A DNA stretch of 41,275 bases from a virus. The notes beneath the pieces were generated by a model. That model ran no database searches. It was given only the letters and a program-made list of their open reading frames with translations, and had not been told where the DNA came from. Shown in pieces: positions 30,936 to 39,727 of this stretch. Numbering within the stretch: the first letter of the stretch is position 1; each line of letters opens with the position of its first letter. The position numbers and the translations under genes were made by a program. The DNA lies in IMG/VR virus record IMGVR_UViG_3300046167_000406, positions 1 through 41,275 of that record; one strand, 5' to 3'.

Positions 30936-31557
30936 CTATGTTGTAAGTTGAATTGATAGTGGTTGTGCTGGGAATGTACTTGATTCGTCTGATTTTGTAA
31001 TACTTGCTAATCCTGTTTGGTACATATTATTCCATGTAGCTAGTCTAGGGTCATCCATTAAGAATGGAGCTGACTCTGCTAATGATGCGTATAGCAATAA
31101 GTCAGGGCATACATCTAAGTATTCGTTAGAAGGGTTGCTATCTGACAATGCTTTTGGTATCTTGTAGTAAGTCATGTTACTGTAGTTGCACCTGTTGGTT
31201 GAGGTGCTAACACAAAGTTATCTGCTACCAATGTATAATTTACTGGAACACCTTGCTGAGTTAGAGCCACCATTTCTTCTGTAGAATTGCGATACTGTTT
31301 GAAATGTTAAAGGTATAATTGGGTTAGCATCTAAGTGTAAATCTTGCATTTCCAAGTAATCTGCTGGAGTTGGCACTGTAAAGCCACTATCCATGCTATA
31401 TGTAGGACTGTTGCAAAGTTTGTCTAAGTCTTAAATCTCTGTTAAGTCTTTTCTCTGCTAACGATATAAACATAGGTATTTGCTCGGTTAGGTCTGTCCT
31501 AGCCAAGTAACTTGCTATGTTAGTCTTTAAGTTTGCGTAACTTGTAAATGCTGGCAT
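30936..31557 (-). CDS. Head-tail adaptor protein, reading frame broken by indels
   Basis: The start is the ATG at 31557. The frames concatenate into one conserved adaptor protein: Leu-Lys-Thr-Asn-Ile-Ala-Ser-Tyr-Leu and Gln-Ile-Pro-Met-Phe-Ile-Ser-Leu-Ala-Glu-Lys-Arg-Leu-Asn-Arg at the start, Val-Pro-x-Asn-Tyr-Thr-Leu-Val-Ala-Asp in the middle, and Pro-Asp-Leu-Leu-Leu-Tyr-Ala-Ser-Leu with Asp-Asp-Pro-Arg-Leu-Ala-x-Trp at the end. The reading frame changes three times (about 31415, 31290 and 31180). An essential tail-connector gene with three indels in 620 bases points to sequencing error. The intact protein would have about 205 residues. Confidence 0.72.
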
Positions 31558-31560
31558 ATC

Positions 31561-31873
31561 TTATAGGTGTCCTTTTTTAGTCCTGAAAAACAAATTCTCA
31601 GGGTCATTTAACCAAGCGAAAAAACGCTTTTGGTCTAATACTGAAAATCCTTGCATAATCCCCATCTTGTTTAATTTGTCTATTGCTGTGAATGGTATGC
31701 TAGCCACCTTGTTTCCGAACAATTGGTCTGACCATTTAGTCTCAGCATTGTTGTATTCTTTTTTGTTTTGCTCTATTAAAGCAGAGACATCTTGCTCTTG
31801 TTTAATAGTTATCTCATCTTTATCATTAAGACCAACACTTGTAGGTCTTTACATCATCCTTATGTGCTTTCAT
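31561..31873 (-). CDS. Hypothetical protein after the capsid gene, one-base frameshift
   Basis: It starts at ATG 31873 behind AAGGATAAAT. The first seven codons read Met-Lys-Ala-His-Lys-Asp-Asp; then a GTAAAGA stretch near 31850 shifts the frame. Removing one A gives a continuous ~103-aa protein (Val-Arg-Pro-Thr-Ser-Val-Gly-Leu-Asn-Asp onwards), ending at 31561. A homopolymer miscount is likely. The product is a charged helical protein with no known family, between capsid and adaptor genes. Confidence 0.6.
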
Positions 31874-31890
31874 ATTTATCCTTAAAGGTA

Positions 31891-31908
31891 ATGCCCCCGA
31901 AGGGGCAT
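31891..31908 (-). terminator. Hairpin after the major capsid gene
   Basis: ATGCCCC and GGGGCAT pair around a UUCG tetraloop (minus strand), 9 bases past the capsid stop. No strong U-run follows, so it may be a weak terminator or an mRNA-stabilising 3' hairpin that lets some transcription through, as after T7 gene 10. Confidence 0.7.
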
Positions 31909-31916
31909 AAGCCATA

Positions 31917-32801
31917 TTACGATTCGTCACTCATCATTGCATGAGCAGCTTCGTTGTTTACTACTAATGTGTACTCAACATTTAATAGATGTTTCTCTGA
32001 ATCACCCATTTTAGCAAGTTTTTGAGACTTGAATGGTCGTAGATAAGCTACTGAAGCCATTGAAGGGTCAAGAACATATGAGAAGTCATCAGATAAGAAT
32101 CTATCTGGAACTACTGATACGCTACCAAAATCTGATAAGTAAACATCAGCAGCACCAATAATAGTTGTTGGTGATGATTTTGGAGCTTGATAACGCTGTT
32201 CAGCAATACCAGCAAATGTTGAAACTACTTGCTTGTTAGCTGGAGATACTAATAGCACATCAGGTTCACCACCAGAGTTATATGCTTTTAATACTGCTTC
32301 TTTTAGCATATCTTCTGTTAGTGCGCCACCTGCTGTATCAACAGTGTTAGTTGTAATCCATGATGCTAGACCACCTAGTTTACGAGCTTTAGCAGCAGCA
32401 CCAGCATCTTGTGCTTGGTCAGACAATAGGATTGATTCCATGTCTCGTTTGATTTCAGCAGAAGCTTTTGAAAGCTGATATGCTGTTTCTGTAGAACGAC
32501 CAGCTTTGTCTACTACATCATCTGTAGTTGAAACTTGAACTACTTTATCAGAAATCTGAGTGTAGTTACCAACACGAGTTGTAGGTGTTAGAACTGCTGA
32601 TACTGCATCAGCTCCCTCAACTTGTGCGTTAGCTAAGTTTACATCAGCTAGGCTGTCTGTTTGCCATTCATGGTATGTGTTTTTAGCTTTAGTTCTGCCA
32701 ACAGTTGACATGAAAGGTGTTGTTGTAGGAGAGATATCATATATCGCATCCTGTAAGTCTTCACGAATACCAACGGTATCGTAGGTTTTATATGTTGCCA
32801 T
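31917..32801 (-). CDS. Major capsid protein, SU10/DUF5309 type, 294 aa
   Basis: The N-terminus Tyr-Asp-Thr-Val-Gly-Ile-Arg-Glu-Asp-Leu-x-Asp-x-Ile-Tyr-Asp-Ile-Ser-Pro-Thr-Thr-Thr-Pro-Phe and the His-Glu-Trp-Gln-Thr-Asp segment are characteristic of the SU10-like (DUF5309) HK97-fold capsid family. The C-terminal half holds Tyr-Leu-Ser-Asp-Phe-Gly and Tyr-Leu-Arg-Pro-Phe typical of the A-domain end. It uses more G- and C-rich codons than the early genes, as expected for high expression. AAAAGGAAAC precedes the start; a separate scaffold gene lies upstream. Confidence 0.88.
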   Translation of the reverse strand: MATYKTYDTVGIREDLQDAIYDISPTTTPFMSTVGRTKAKNTYHEWQTDSLADVNLANAQVEGADAVSAVLTPTTRVGNYTQISDKVVQVSTTDDVVDKAGRSTETAYQLSKASAEIKRDMESILLSDQAQDAGAAAKARKLGGLASWITTNTVDTAGGALTEDMLKEAVLKAYNSGGEPDVLLVSPANKQVVSTFAGIAEQRYQAPKSSPTTIIGAADVYLSDFGSVSVVPDRFLSDDFSYVLDPSMASVAYLRPFKSQKLAKMGDSEKHLLNVEYTLVVNNEAAHAMMSDES

Positions 32802-32816
32802 TGTTTATGTTTCCTT

Positions 32817-33818
32817 TTAAATAAAGTTTTTGAATACATCTACTGCATCAGTTAATTTACCTGATGATTTTAGACGCTTTTTCTGCTTAGTGTAAGTACA
32901 TCCAGCATTAGCAACCTTTTTTCCTTTCTTAGCCATCTTAGGAGCTTTTGCAAGCTTTTTAGTTACGCTAGGATTGGCTTTCTGTAGTTTATCGTACTCC
33001 ATAGCCTTTTGTAGTATAATTACATGGCGATGGTCATAAACTTGTGCTAATTCTTGGTCACTAAAACCTACACTTTTCCCGAAGTTGCGAATATCATTCT
33101 TGATTTGTTCAGCTTTCTTTGGGTCAGAAAATTCCTTTACTTTTTCAGATAACATTTTAGCTTCATTTTGTACGACTTGATTTTGTTGTTGCAATTGGTA
33201 GTGATGTTGTTCTTGAGCTACCTTTTGCTGCTCTTGTCGTATAGCATTAATCTTTTTATTTGCTTCTGTTTGCTCCGCTACTTTTATAGCGTATTGTATT
33301 GGGTCATTTTCTTTTAATTCTTCTAAATTCTCACTTGGGTCTTGGCTGTTAACCAAGTATTGCTCCACTTGTGATAATTTTTGAGCATATGCCTCTCTTG
33401 TACGCATAGCATTTTGAACTTCTTGAGCGTGTGCTTCTACTTTCTTTCGCTCTTCTGCTAATTGTTGGGATTTCTGTGTGTAATCTGTTGATTTTTGATA
33501 ACCTGAAACTAACTCATCTAGGGTAACATCTTTCTCTTCACCACTAGCTTTAACTCTGTAAGTTTTACGTTCCTCAACTTCTACCTCTTCCGACTCATCG
33601 TCTTCATAAGTATCTTCTGGTTCATCTTCCGATTCCTCGTCTACTTCTTCTTCCAATGCTTCTTCATCAGTTTCCTCAACTGCTTCCGTTGCCACTTCTT
33701 CATTTTCTACCTCTGGTTTATCGTTTGATTCCTCGGCATCTAACATATCAGTGAAAACTTCCGTTGCGTCTTTTGGAGTTTCAACTGAGTTAGACTCTTG
33801 GTTGATTTGCTCGTCCAT
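32817..33818 (-). CDS. Capsid scaffolding protein, 333 aa
   Basis: A very acidic N-terminal 80 residues (long Glu/Asp/Val runs) is followed by a Gln/Glu/Lys-rich coiled coil (about 95-250) and a basic Lys-rich C-terminus (about 290-333). This acidic-coil-basic order, and the position directly upstream of the capsid gene, are the usual marks of a podovirus scaffold. AAGGAAGAAAC precedes the ATG. Confidence 0.8.
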   Translation of the reverse strand: MDEQINQESNSVETPKDATEVFTDMLDAEESNDKPEVENEEVATEAVEETDEEALEEEVDEESEDEPEDTYEDDESEEVEVEERKTYRVKASGEEKDVTLDELVSGYQKSTDYTQKSQQLAEERKKVEAHAQEVQNAMRTREAYAQKLSQVEQYLVNSQDPSENLEELKENDPIQYAIKVAEQTEANKKINAIRQEQQKVAQEQHHYQLQQQNQVVQNEAKMLSEKVKEFSDPKKAEQIKNDIRNFGKSVGFSDQELAQVYDHRHVIILQKAMEYDKLQKANPSVTKKLAKAPKMAKKGKKVANAGCTYTKQKKRLKSSGKLTDAVDVFKNFI

Positions 33819-33885
33819 GTTTCTTCCTTATAATTTGCTATTTAACGATAGCTCGTTTTACCCTGTTTGGGTAATAAATATGTGT

Positions 33886-34009
33886 TTTGTAAGTTATTGA
33901 TTTGTAAGGCTTTTATTTTGCCAAAAATACCCTCTAAGGCGATTTAAGGCTCTGTGTTGATTTACCCCTACCTACCCTACCTTGAAGAAAAATAATCGCT
34001 CACAGAGCG
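33886..34009 (+). repeat. Dispersed structured intergenic element, copy 2
   Basis: This copy fills the 195-base gap between scaffold and transglycosylase genes. It reads TTTGTAAGTTATTGATTT, then ACCCTCTAAGGC, AAGGCTCTGTG, TTGATTT, CTACCCTACC and AATCGCT, ending CACAGAGCG. GCTCTGTG pairs with CACAGAGC. The end (CGCTC-ACA-GAGCG then seven T) is also a terminator-like hairpin on the plus strand, against the direction of the genes. Confidence 0.65.
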
Positions 34010-34014
34010 TTTTT

Positions 34015-34518
34015 TTAAACTGTTTTCTTTCTGTAATATGGGTCTTTATGAGTCATAAAATACTTTACAGTTTTGTTTTCTAAATTAGGGTTAATAGAGT
34101 GGCCATTTTTGTCTTTTTTAAAGTAACTAGCAGGTAATACATCTTTTAATAGATCGTTAGGATTAGCTTTAGCTAGTTTACTCATTCCACCAGCTCCTAT
34201 TACCCAAGCTCTATTTATATTGTCTTCATTTACCTCAACACCTTTACTTTTTAGTTGCCTTGCTAACTCACCTTTGTAAGCAGTTCTATATCTCTCTTGC
34301 ACTGCTGGGTCATCATAATTTGAGCCTACTAATGACTTATCAAACTTCTCTGCATCTTTTCTAGCGTTAGAAGTAATTTGATATAAGCCACGAGCTGATG
34401 TATTTGGATTTTGAGCTAATGGATTACCACTAGACTCTCTAAATTTTACATCCTCGTCAGTTAATGTTGTTGGGTTTAATATGCCAGCTACGATGTTATC
34501 ATTACCACCTGCTACCAT
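34015..34518 (-). CDS. Lysozyme/transglycosylase domain, likely C-terminal part of a fusion, 167 aa
   Basis: Phe-Arg-Glu-Ser-Ser-Gly-Asn-Pro, then Ser-Ala-Arg-Gly-Leu-Tyr-Gln-Ile-Thr is the SLT-type catalytic core (Glu in Glu-Ser-Ser-Gly), so the domain can cut peptidoglycan. The ATG at 34518 has no ribosome site, and the same frame is open upstream to 34563, with a sensible linker (Val-Glu-Arg-Gln-Ala-Asn-Ser-Gly). A -1 shift at AAAAAAG (34563-34569) in the upstream gene enters this frame exactly. Either the two are one ~570-aa virion protein made by frameshifting, or a missing A in the run splits one gene. Confidence 0.75.
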   Translation of the reverse strand: MVAGGNDNIVAGILNPTTLTDEDVKFRESSGNPLAQNPNTSARGLYQITSNARKDAEKFDKSLVGSNYDDPAVQERYRTAYKGELARQLKSKGVEVNEDNINRAWVIGAGGMSKLAKANPNDLLKDVLPASYFKKDKNGHSINPNLENKTVKYFMTHKDPYYRKKTV

Positions 34519-34559
34519 AGTGCTAATCTTATTGTAATTGCCAGAGTTAGCTTGGCGTT

Positions 34560-35720
34560 CTACTTTTTTGAGATTAAGCCTTTCATGCCATATTTATCAG
34601 GAACAGGAATACCTTTTTGATTATATAGCTCTATTTTTCTTGCATCAGGAATGTCTAACGCATCTATTTGAATAGCAGTTTGTTCATCCTGCCTAAGTTT
34701 AAGGTAAGCATCTCGCTCTTTTGGTGCTGTGTTAGCTAACACTGGATCTTTACTGTCTGATGCTTCACCTTCATCTGAAAATATCCCCCTACCAAAATTA
34801 ACTACTGTGTCAAAGACTCCTTGATCACCAGAGTTTCCACTAGAACCATCGTTAGGATTAAATTCATTTGTATTGTAGCTTTGATCAAGGTTTACCACTG
34901 GATCTCTATCACCACCATCTCTAAAATACTCCATCATTGCTGCACCATTAGAATCATCACCCCACATTAAAGAGTCTAACCAACTTGTTTCTTTTGGTGT
35001 TGTGTCTGGTGTTCTGTTTGGATGTGGATTAAACTCAAAACTTTCCTTGTCTTTTTCAGCTTGTTTAATGTCATTTTGCTCTTCTTCAAACTTTCTTTGA
35101 TTGTCTTCGTTAATTAAGTCTACTTCAGAGTACCCACCTTTTATTTGCTCACTTGCTCTTAGGCCTGGTGCAATTTCAGTAAAACCTGTCATAGGATAGT
35201 CTCCGTATAACTTGTCTTCTGCTAAAAGACCTGCTTCATAATCTGCTTTCTTTTGAGGTAGGTTTTGGTATGTTACTCTGTTATCAAAATTTAACACTTG
35301 AGCTTCTTTTCTATTTCTGTCATAACCATTAGTGTCTTGATAGTTTCCATATAATGAGTTAGCATTTGCTCTTGCGTTTTCTGCTTTGTCTTCAAAAGTT
35401 CTGATAGGCAAATTATATCCACCATCTATTGTAGGTGTGTAATCAAAGTTAGTAGTGTTTTGTACAGTTCTGTAATCAGGAGTAAACTCTGGGTTATTAT
35501 AAGTTACTCTATTTTGCATTGAAGGGTCTACGACAATATTTTCAGGCGTTGCTAGTAAATTATTTTGTGTTGGTTGTGGTTGTGCTTGATATGGACTAAC
35601 TTCTCCACCCATAAGTCTCTTAGCTGCTAATCCGGGATCTCTTTGGACTGTATTCCAATCCATACCTGTGTTATCAGTTAACCACTGTGTCCCCTGTTTC
35701 ATAAAGTCTAGCAATGCCAT
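34560..35720 (-). CDS. Virion protein, 386 aa, N-terminal part of transglycosylase fusion
   Basis: This is a low-complexity, Asp/Asn/Glu/Pro/Tyr-rich protein with no enzymatic motif in itself, starting Ala-Leu-Leu-Asp-Phe-Met-Lys-Gln-Gly-Thr-Gln-Trp. It ends at TAG directly after the slippery AAAAAAG. Zero-frame reading gives Ile-Ser-Lys-Lys-stop; the -1 frame reads into the transglycosylase. An internal virion protein carrying a wall-degrading domain would help DNA entry. The start lacks a strong ribosome site and lies 1 base after the previous stop. Confidence 0.68.
   Translation of the reverse strand: MALLDFMKQGTQWLTDNTGMDWNTVQRDPGLAAKRLMGGEVSPYQAQPQPTQNNLLATPENIVVDPSMQNRVTYNNPEFTPDYRTVQNTTNFDYTPTIDGGYNLPIRTFEDKAENARANANSLYGNYQDTNGYDRNRKEAQVLNFDNRVTYQNLPQKKADYEAGLLAEDKLYGDYPMTGFTEIAPGLRASEQIKGGYSEVDLINEDNQRKFEEEQNDIKQAEKDKESFEFNPHPNRTPDTTPKETSWLDSLMWGDDSNGAAMMEYFRDGGDRDPVVNLDQSYNTNEFNPNDGSSGNSGDQGVFDTVVNFGRGIFSDEGEASDSKDPVLANTAPKERDAYLKLRQDEQTAIQIDALDIPDARKIELYNQKGIPVPDKYGMKGLISKK
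34563..34569 (-). other. Candidate -1 ribosomal frameshift site
   Basis: On the minus strand the codons read tcA AAA AAG TAG, so A AAA AAG is in slippery phase. AAAGG lies about 9 bases upstream, in the position of the dnaX stimulatory Shine-Dalgarno, and a GCCA/TGGC hairpin starts 6 bases downstream. The competing explanation is one missing A in the homopolymer. Confidence 0.45.
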
Positions 35721-35721
35721 A

Positions 35722-35949
35722 TTATATTTCCCATTTATTGTCTTCTATTTTTTTACCATCTGCGATACTTTGCAAATGAGCCATTATTTCGTTTACTGTT
35801 GTAATTCTCATGTAACATATTTCTCTTGCTGTTTTATCATCTACATCTGAATGTATTAACATATTTATATGTGTTTTTATTAGGTCGTCCATTGCTTCTT
35901 TAAAAGAATCATCGTTAAGAATGTTAGCTATGCCCTGTGCATTAATCAT
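35722..35949 (-). CDS. Hypothetical helical protein, 75 aa
   Basis: This is a small, mostly helical acidic protein with no recognised family. It overlaps the upstream gene by 8 bases and lies among packaging genes, so an assembly role is possible but not shown. Confidence 0.62.
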   Translation of the reverse strand: MINAQGIANILNDDSFKEAMDDLIKTHINMLIHSDVDDKTAREICYMRITTVNEIMAHLQSIADGKKIEDNKWEI

Positions 35950-36226
35950 CAGAGTCTATTCCTGTTTTAACTACAATGGTAATTGGCTCATCACCACCAC
36001 CAATTTCTTGCATAGCTTTACCATCTAATCTATCGCCTAATTCTTTAATAGCAGAGATGTCTCCATCTTCAGCTTTAGCATAAAGTGCGTTAGCAACTGA
36101 ATGTAGTTTTTTATAATCTTCTTGGACTGCTAGTTTACGCACTATTTTACCCCAAACTCTTTTATCTTTAGTGGAGTTCTTGTTTCCTTTGGGTGCGCCT
36201 ACTTTCTTTTTAACTTCTTCTGCCAT
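35942..36226 (-). CDS. Putative small terminase subunit (DUF5681-like), 94 aa
   Basis: The basic N-terminus Val-Gly-Ala-Pro-Lys-Gly-Asn-Lys-Asn-Ser-Thr-Lys and the central Asp-Gly-Asp-Ile-Ser-Ala-Ile-Lys-Glu-Leu-Gly-Asp-Arg-Leu-Asp-Gly-Lys match a DNA-binding-like family commonly encoded beside the large terminase. It could recognise the packaging site. AGAGGATATT precedes the start. It is downstream of the large subunit here, which is less usual. Confidence 0.62.
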   Translation of the reverse strand: MAEEVKKKVGAPKGNKNSTKDKRVWGKIVRKLAVQEDYKKLHSVANALYAKAEDGDISAIKELGDRLDGKAMQEIGGGDEPITIVVKTGIDSDD

Positions 36227-36235
36227 AATATCCTC

Positions 36236-37536
36236 TTAAACGTAATAATCTTTATATGAATCGCCATCTAATGTTGTTTCAAATGGTTTTGACCAGTCTG
36301 TTCTTTGTCCGTTACCAGCAGTGTCCATTCCTAATGCTAAGTATCTAAAAGCATCTGCTGCATGAGAACTCCAATCATGTAATGGTCTGTTTTGGAAAGA
36401 GCTAGTTTTTTCGTTAAAGACTCTACGATAATTCTGTAGACACTCTAATCCAGATCTTGTCTTGTCTTTGTTAAACCAACAATTAGGTAGTATTCTTCTT
36501 GCTGCTTGTATTCCATCTTCTACCGATGCTTTTGGTGCAACTTCAATTTCTAATCCAGCCTCTGTTAAAAATTGGTATCGAGACTTTCCTGTCTGCAACT
36601 CTCTAACATTAACATCGTGTGGCATGATGTGAGTATAATCTCTATACCCTTTTTCATCTAGCCAAGCAATGTAATGGTCTAAAGACTCACCAGATGCTCG
36701 TAGAAATCCATTAACCTAACTTCGCCACTAATTGTTTCTGCTACCCATATTGCAGTTGAATCAGACATACCTAAATCCCATGCAGTTATTTTTTGTGTTG
36801 CTGCCTCTGTTGGAATTTCTCTAATTCTATGTTTGTCAGTTAGTTCTTTTAGTAACTCACCATAATAAGCTCCTACAATAGGTGCTTCAAATGATATTTC
36901 AAACTCTTGCTCGTACTTATTTTCTCCCATTGCTTTTTTAGCATCTTTAAGCTCTTCTGCATCTATTAGTTTTGTTTCTGATGCTTTAAATTCTTTTAGT
37001 GTCCAATTCTCATTGTCATCTGTGTCAGCAAAGTCTCTTAATGTTTTAAAATGGTTACTGCCTTTTGGCGTACCAATAAACATTGCCCATCCTATCCTGT
37101 CCGAAAGAGCAGGTCGTATAACTTCTGTAAATAGGCCAGGGTTAACATCACCATACTCATCGATAACACAACCATCGAGATAAATACCACGAAGGGCATC
37201 AGGATTATCAGCACCATACAGTGAGATACGTCTGCCCATAAAGTCGACTCGTAATTCTGAGACATTTGGCACTCCTCCAAGTGGTCTTGTGTATTCTTTA
37301 AGGTAGTCCCACGCAATTCTTTTAGCCTGAGAGTATGTAGGTGCGATGTAAGCATATTGTGGTGCGTTCTTTTCACACTGCAAAGCTGAGTGAATTAATT
37401 GGTTAATTGCTGCAACTGTTTTACCCATTCTACGATGACAAACTGCCACTGTCCATCTGCTATTCTTTACTGCTTTATGTATTTCTTTTTGTGGTGGTCT
37501 TGGCTCGTAGCCTGTGCTAACTTCCTGAACTTCCAT
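36236..37536 (-). CDS. terL: Terminase large subunit, single-base frameshift
   Basis: The ATPase part has Val-Cys-His-Arg-Arg-Met-Gly-Lys-Thr (Walker A, 32-40) and Val-Ile-Asp-Glu (Walker B, 124-127). The nuclease part has Ala-Trp-Asp254-Leu-Gly, Pro-His-Asp-Val-Asn, and His-Ala-Ala-Asp-Ala-Phe-Arg-Tyr near the end. The first frame stops at 36679 just after Met-Asp-Phe-Tyr-Glu; the second frame continues with Ala-Ser-Gly-Glu-Ser-Leu-Asp-His-Tyr, as in homologues. One missing G near 36697 restores a ~433-aa protein. There is no slippery site, so a base error is likely. It packages DNA into the head through the portal. Confidence 0.88.
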
Positions 37537-37545
37537 TTAATCTCC

Positions 37546-39708
37546 TCATACGTTTCCTTGTGCTGCACTTGCTAGTTTATCAACTGCACTAATAATGTTT
37601 TTAGTTTGGTCATTATCAGCAGTGATTACATTCTTTTGTTCTTTGATTGCAATCTCTGACTCTCTTAGTTGAATGTCAGCTTCTAATTTTGCTCTTTCTG
37701 TTTCTATTTGTAGCATCTCTCTATCTGCATCTAACTGTTGTTGTTGTGCTTTTAGTTGTAACTCTTGTGCTTCTTTTTCAACATTGAATTGTAGCTTTTG
37801 TGTTTCTAACTGTTGTTTAGCCATATCAGTTTGTGCTTTCATCTGAGCTTTCTCACGCTCCGCTTGAGCGATGGCTTCAGCTGCCTTGACCTGTGGCGGT
37901 GTCTTATCAGCTTGTGCATCCATTTGCATGAGTTTAGCCATTTCTTCATTAGTGACCTCTTTTATGAACTGTTTATCGTCTGCCATCCCGGAAGCGTTAA
38001 TAAATTTAGCAAGTGTGTCTCTATATTGTTGAATTGTAACTAATGGATTATTTATTCCATACTGTTGTAGGATTTGTTCTTGTTTAGCCAGAACCATTTG
38101 TAACATACCAATTTTTTCATTTTGTGTTCCTTTACCAAGTCCAACGTGAACTTCAACACTATATCTATCATCCCATTCTCTAGGATTAACTTCTAATGGC
38201 TTACCTGCTATGTTCATTACACGAGGCTCATTTTGGTATTTACAAAGTAAGTGGAATATTCCTTGCATCAACCCAGTAATGCCAGTGTCTGCAAATGTTC
38301 TTGCGATTAATTCTAACTTGCCTTGTGATTGAGCAGTCATTGTTGCTACTGCTGTTGCACTTACATTCTGTAATACGTTAGCATCTAATCCTTGATTAAG
38401 GTCAGATACGCCTGTTCTTTTTGCTTGTAGTTGATCTAAATATTCAAGCATTGGGAATGATTGACTTGCTGATGATGGTACTTGCATAGGCACAATAGCA
38501 TTAGGATTCTTCATTCTAATGATACCGCCTGCTGTTGAGTTAAGTAAGTCGTCCAGATTTACTTGGCCTTCTACTGCACCAACTCGTGAATTGTTGGTGA
38601 GGTAAAGGTTGTCAAGCATTTGTCGTGTAATACTGGTCTTAACAACTTGCAAGTCCATTGTATGGTCTGCCATGCTTTGTCCGTAAAATTCATTAGGCAT
38701 TGGAAATGGGCATAATGAATAAAATGGAATATAATCTATTTCTTCATCTGAAAGAATAGTTTTAGATGCGTAGAGTATTTTATGTTTTATTGATTCACCT
38801 TCATCATTACCAATGTCTACATAACATTCATAACAAGCTATAATTTCTTGTGTTGGGTCAACAGTCTTTTCTGTTTGTTGTGTTGTCCAATCAAATTCTT
38901 GGTTAGTCTCAAATCCCTCTTCATCATCTGTCTTTAGTTCATCTACAACGCTCTTTTTAAAACCCATGTCAACTAGGTCAGCTCTTGTGAGTAATAATCT
39001 TTGTGCTACAAATGATGACTCTTCTATGCTTTCTGCATCTTTGTTAATAATAAAGTCGTCTGGATTAATATTCTCAATCTTAACTCGGCTGCAATCTTCT
39101 GTCTTTTCTAATACAACATCATAGGTTGATGGAGGAGCTTGTAATAGTGGCTCACCTGTCATTGGATCTGTGCCAACTGGGATAGGCTCTTGTATATTCT
39201 CTTGTTGTTCTATTATTTCTACGCCTTTATCGTTAAGAAGCATCCCTAGTTCTTCTTGTGATACAGCAGTGTATGTTTCTTTTGTTTTACTTATAGCCTC
39301 ATTGTAATAACACTTAATAACACCTAAGCCTTTTAGCAAAGCGTTAAAGAAAGCATCCCGGATAATGTCAGCTCCTTTATTATCGTTAAAGAGAACATAT
39401 CTCGTAACATCTGTGATTACTTTACTTTGTTCTGCGCTACCATTAGCTGTTGGTCTAAACTCAAACATATTTAAGCCTAAGAAAGGCTTGACTAGTTCTC
39501 CCAGTGATCCCATTACACTTTCCTGAACTGCTGAGTCTATAACAGAACTTCTACCTTTAGTTTTACCAAGCTCATTGTTATATGGTCTTCTGTAATAGAA
39601 ATTAACGGCACGATTCCTGTCTTCCATAACATACTCGTTAAGGTAATCGGTAGCCATCTCAATATTAGTAGATACTATGTTCTTTATGTCTTCTTCAGTC
39701 TTCTTCAT
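37546..39708 (-). CDS. Portal protein, P22-like size, 720 aa
   Basis: This is the large dodecameric portal through which DNA is packaged. Visible features are the N-terminal helix with Arg-Ala-x-Asn-Phe-Tyr-Tyr-Arg-Arg-Pro, Ser-Val-Ile-Asp-Ser-Ala-Val-Gln-Glu (about 55-63), Cys-Pro-Phe-Pro-Met-Pro-Asn-Glu-Phe-Tyr-Gly-Gln-Ser (about 335), and a long Gln/Glu/Lys-rich C-terminal coil (about 590-690), like the barrel of P22-type portals. Length is near that of P22 gp1. It follows a stable hairpin and has a weak ribosome site (GAGAAAAC). Confidence 0.87.
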   Translation of the reverse strand: MKKTEEDIKNIVSTNIEMATDYLNEYVMEDRNRAVNFYYRRPYNNELGKTKGRSSVIDSAVQESVMGSLGELVKPFLGLNMFEFRPTANGSAEQSKVITDVTRYVLFNDNKGADIIRDAFFNALLKGLGVIKCYYNEAISKTKETYTAVSQEELGMLLNDKGVEIIEQQENIQEPIPVGTDPMTGEPLLQAPPSTYDVVLEKTEDCSRVKIENINPDDFIINKDAESIEESSFVAQRLLLTRADLVDMGFKKSVVDELKTDDEEGFETNQEFDWTTQQTEKTVDPTQEIIACYECYVDIGNDEGESIKHKILYASKTILSDEEIDYIPFYSLCPFPMPNEFYGQSMADHTMDLQVVKTSITRQMLDNLYLTNNSRVGAVEGQVNLDDLLNSTAGGIIRMKNPNAIVPMQVPSSASQSFPMLEYLDQLQAKRTGVSDLNQGLDANVLQNVSATAVATMTAQSQGKLELIARTFADTGITGLMQGIFHLLCKYQNEPRVMNIAGKPLEVNPREWDDRYSVEVHVGLGKGTQNEKIGMLQMVLAKQEQILQQYGINNPLVTIQQYRDTLAKFINASGMADDKQFIKEVTNEEMAKLMQMDAQADKTPPQVKAAEAIAQAEREKAQMKAQTDMAKQQLETQKLQFNVEKEAQELQLKAQQQQLDADREMLQIETERAKLEADIQLRESEIAIKEQKNVITADNDQTKNIISAVDKLASAAQGNV

Positions 39709-39727
39709 GTTTTCTCGTTTTGTTGGT

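Noticed and set aside
33997-34016. Ordinary plus-strand terminator
   Set aside because: The hairpin plus T-run is real, but no plus-strand gene lies upstream; it is better explained as part of the dispersed element.
36679-36720. Group I intron in the terminase gene
   Set aside because: The two coding parts are contiguous with no extra DNA, so only a one-base shift is needed.
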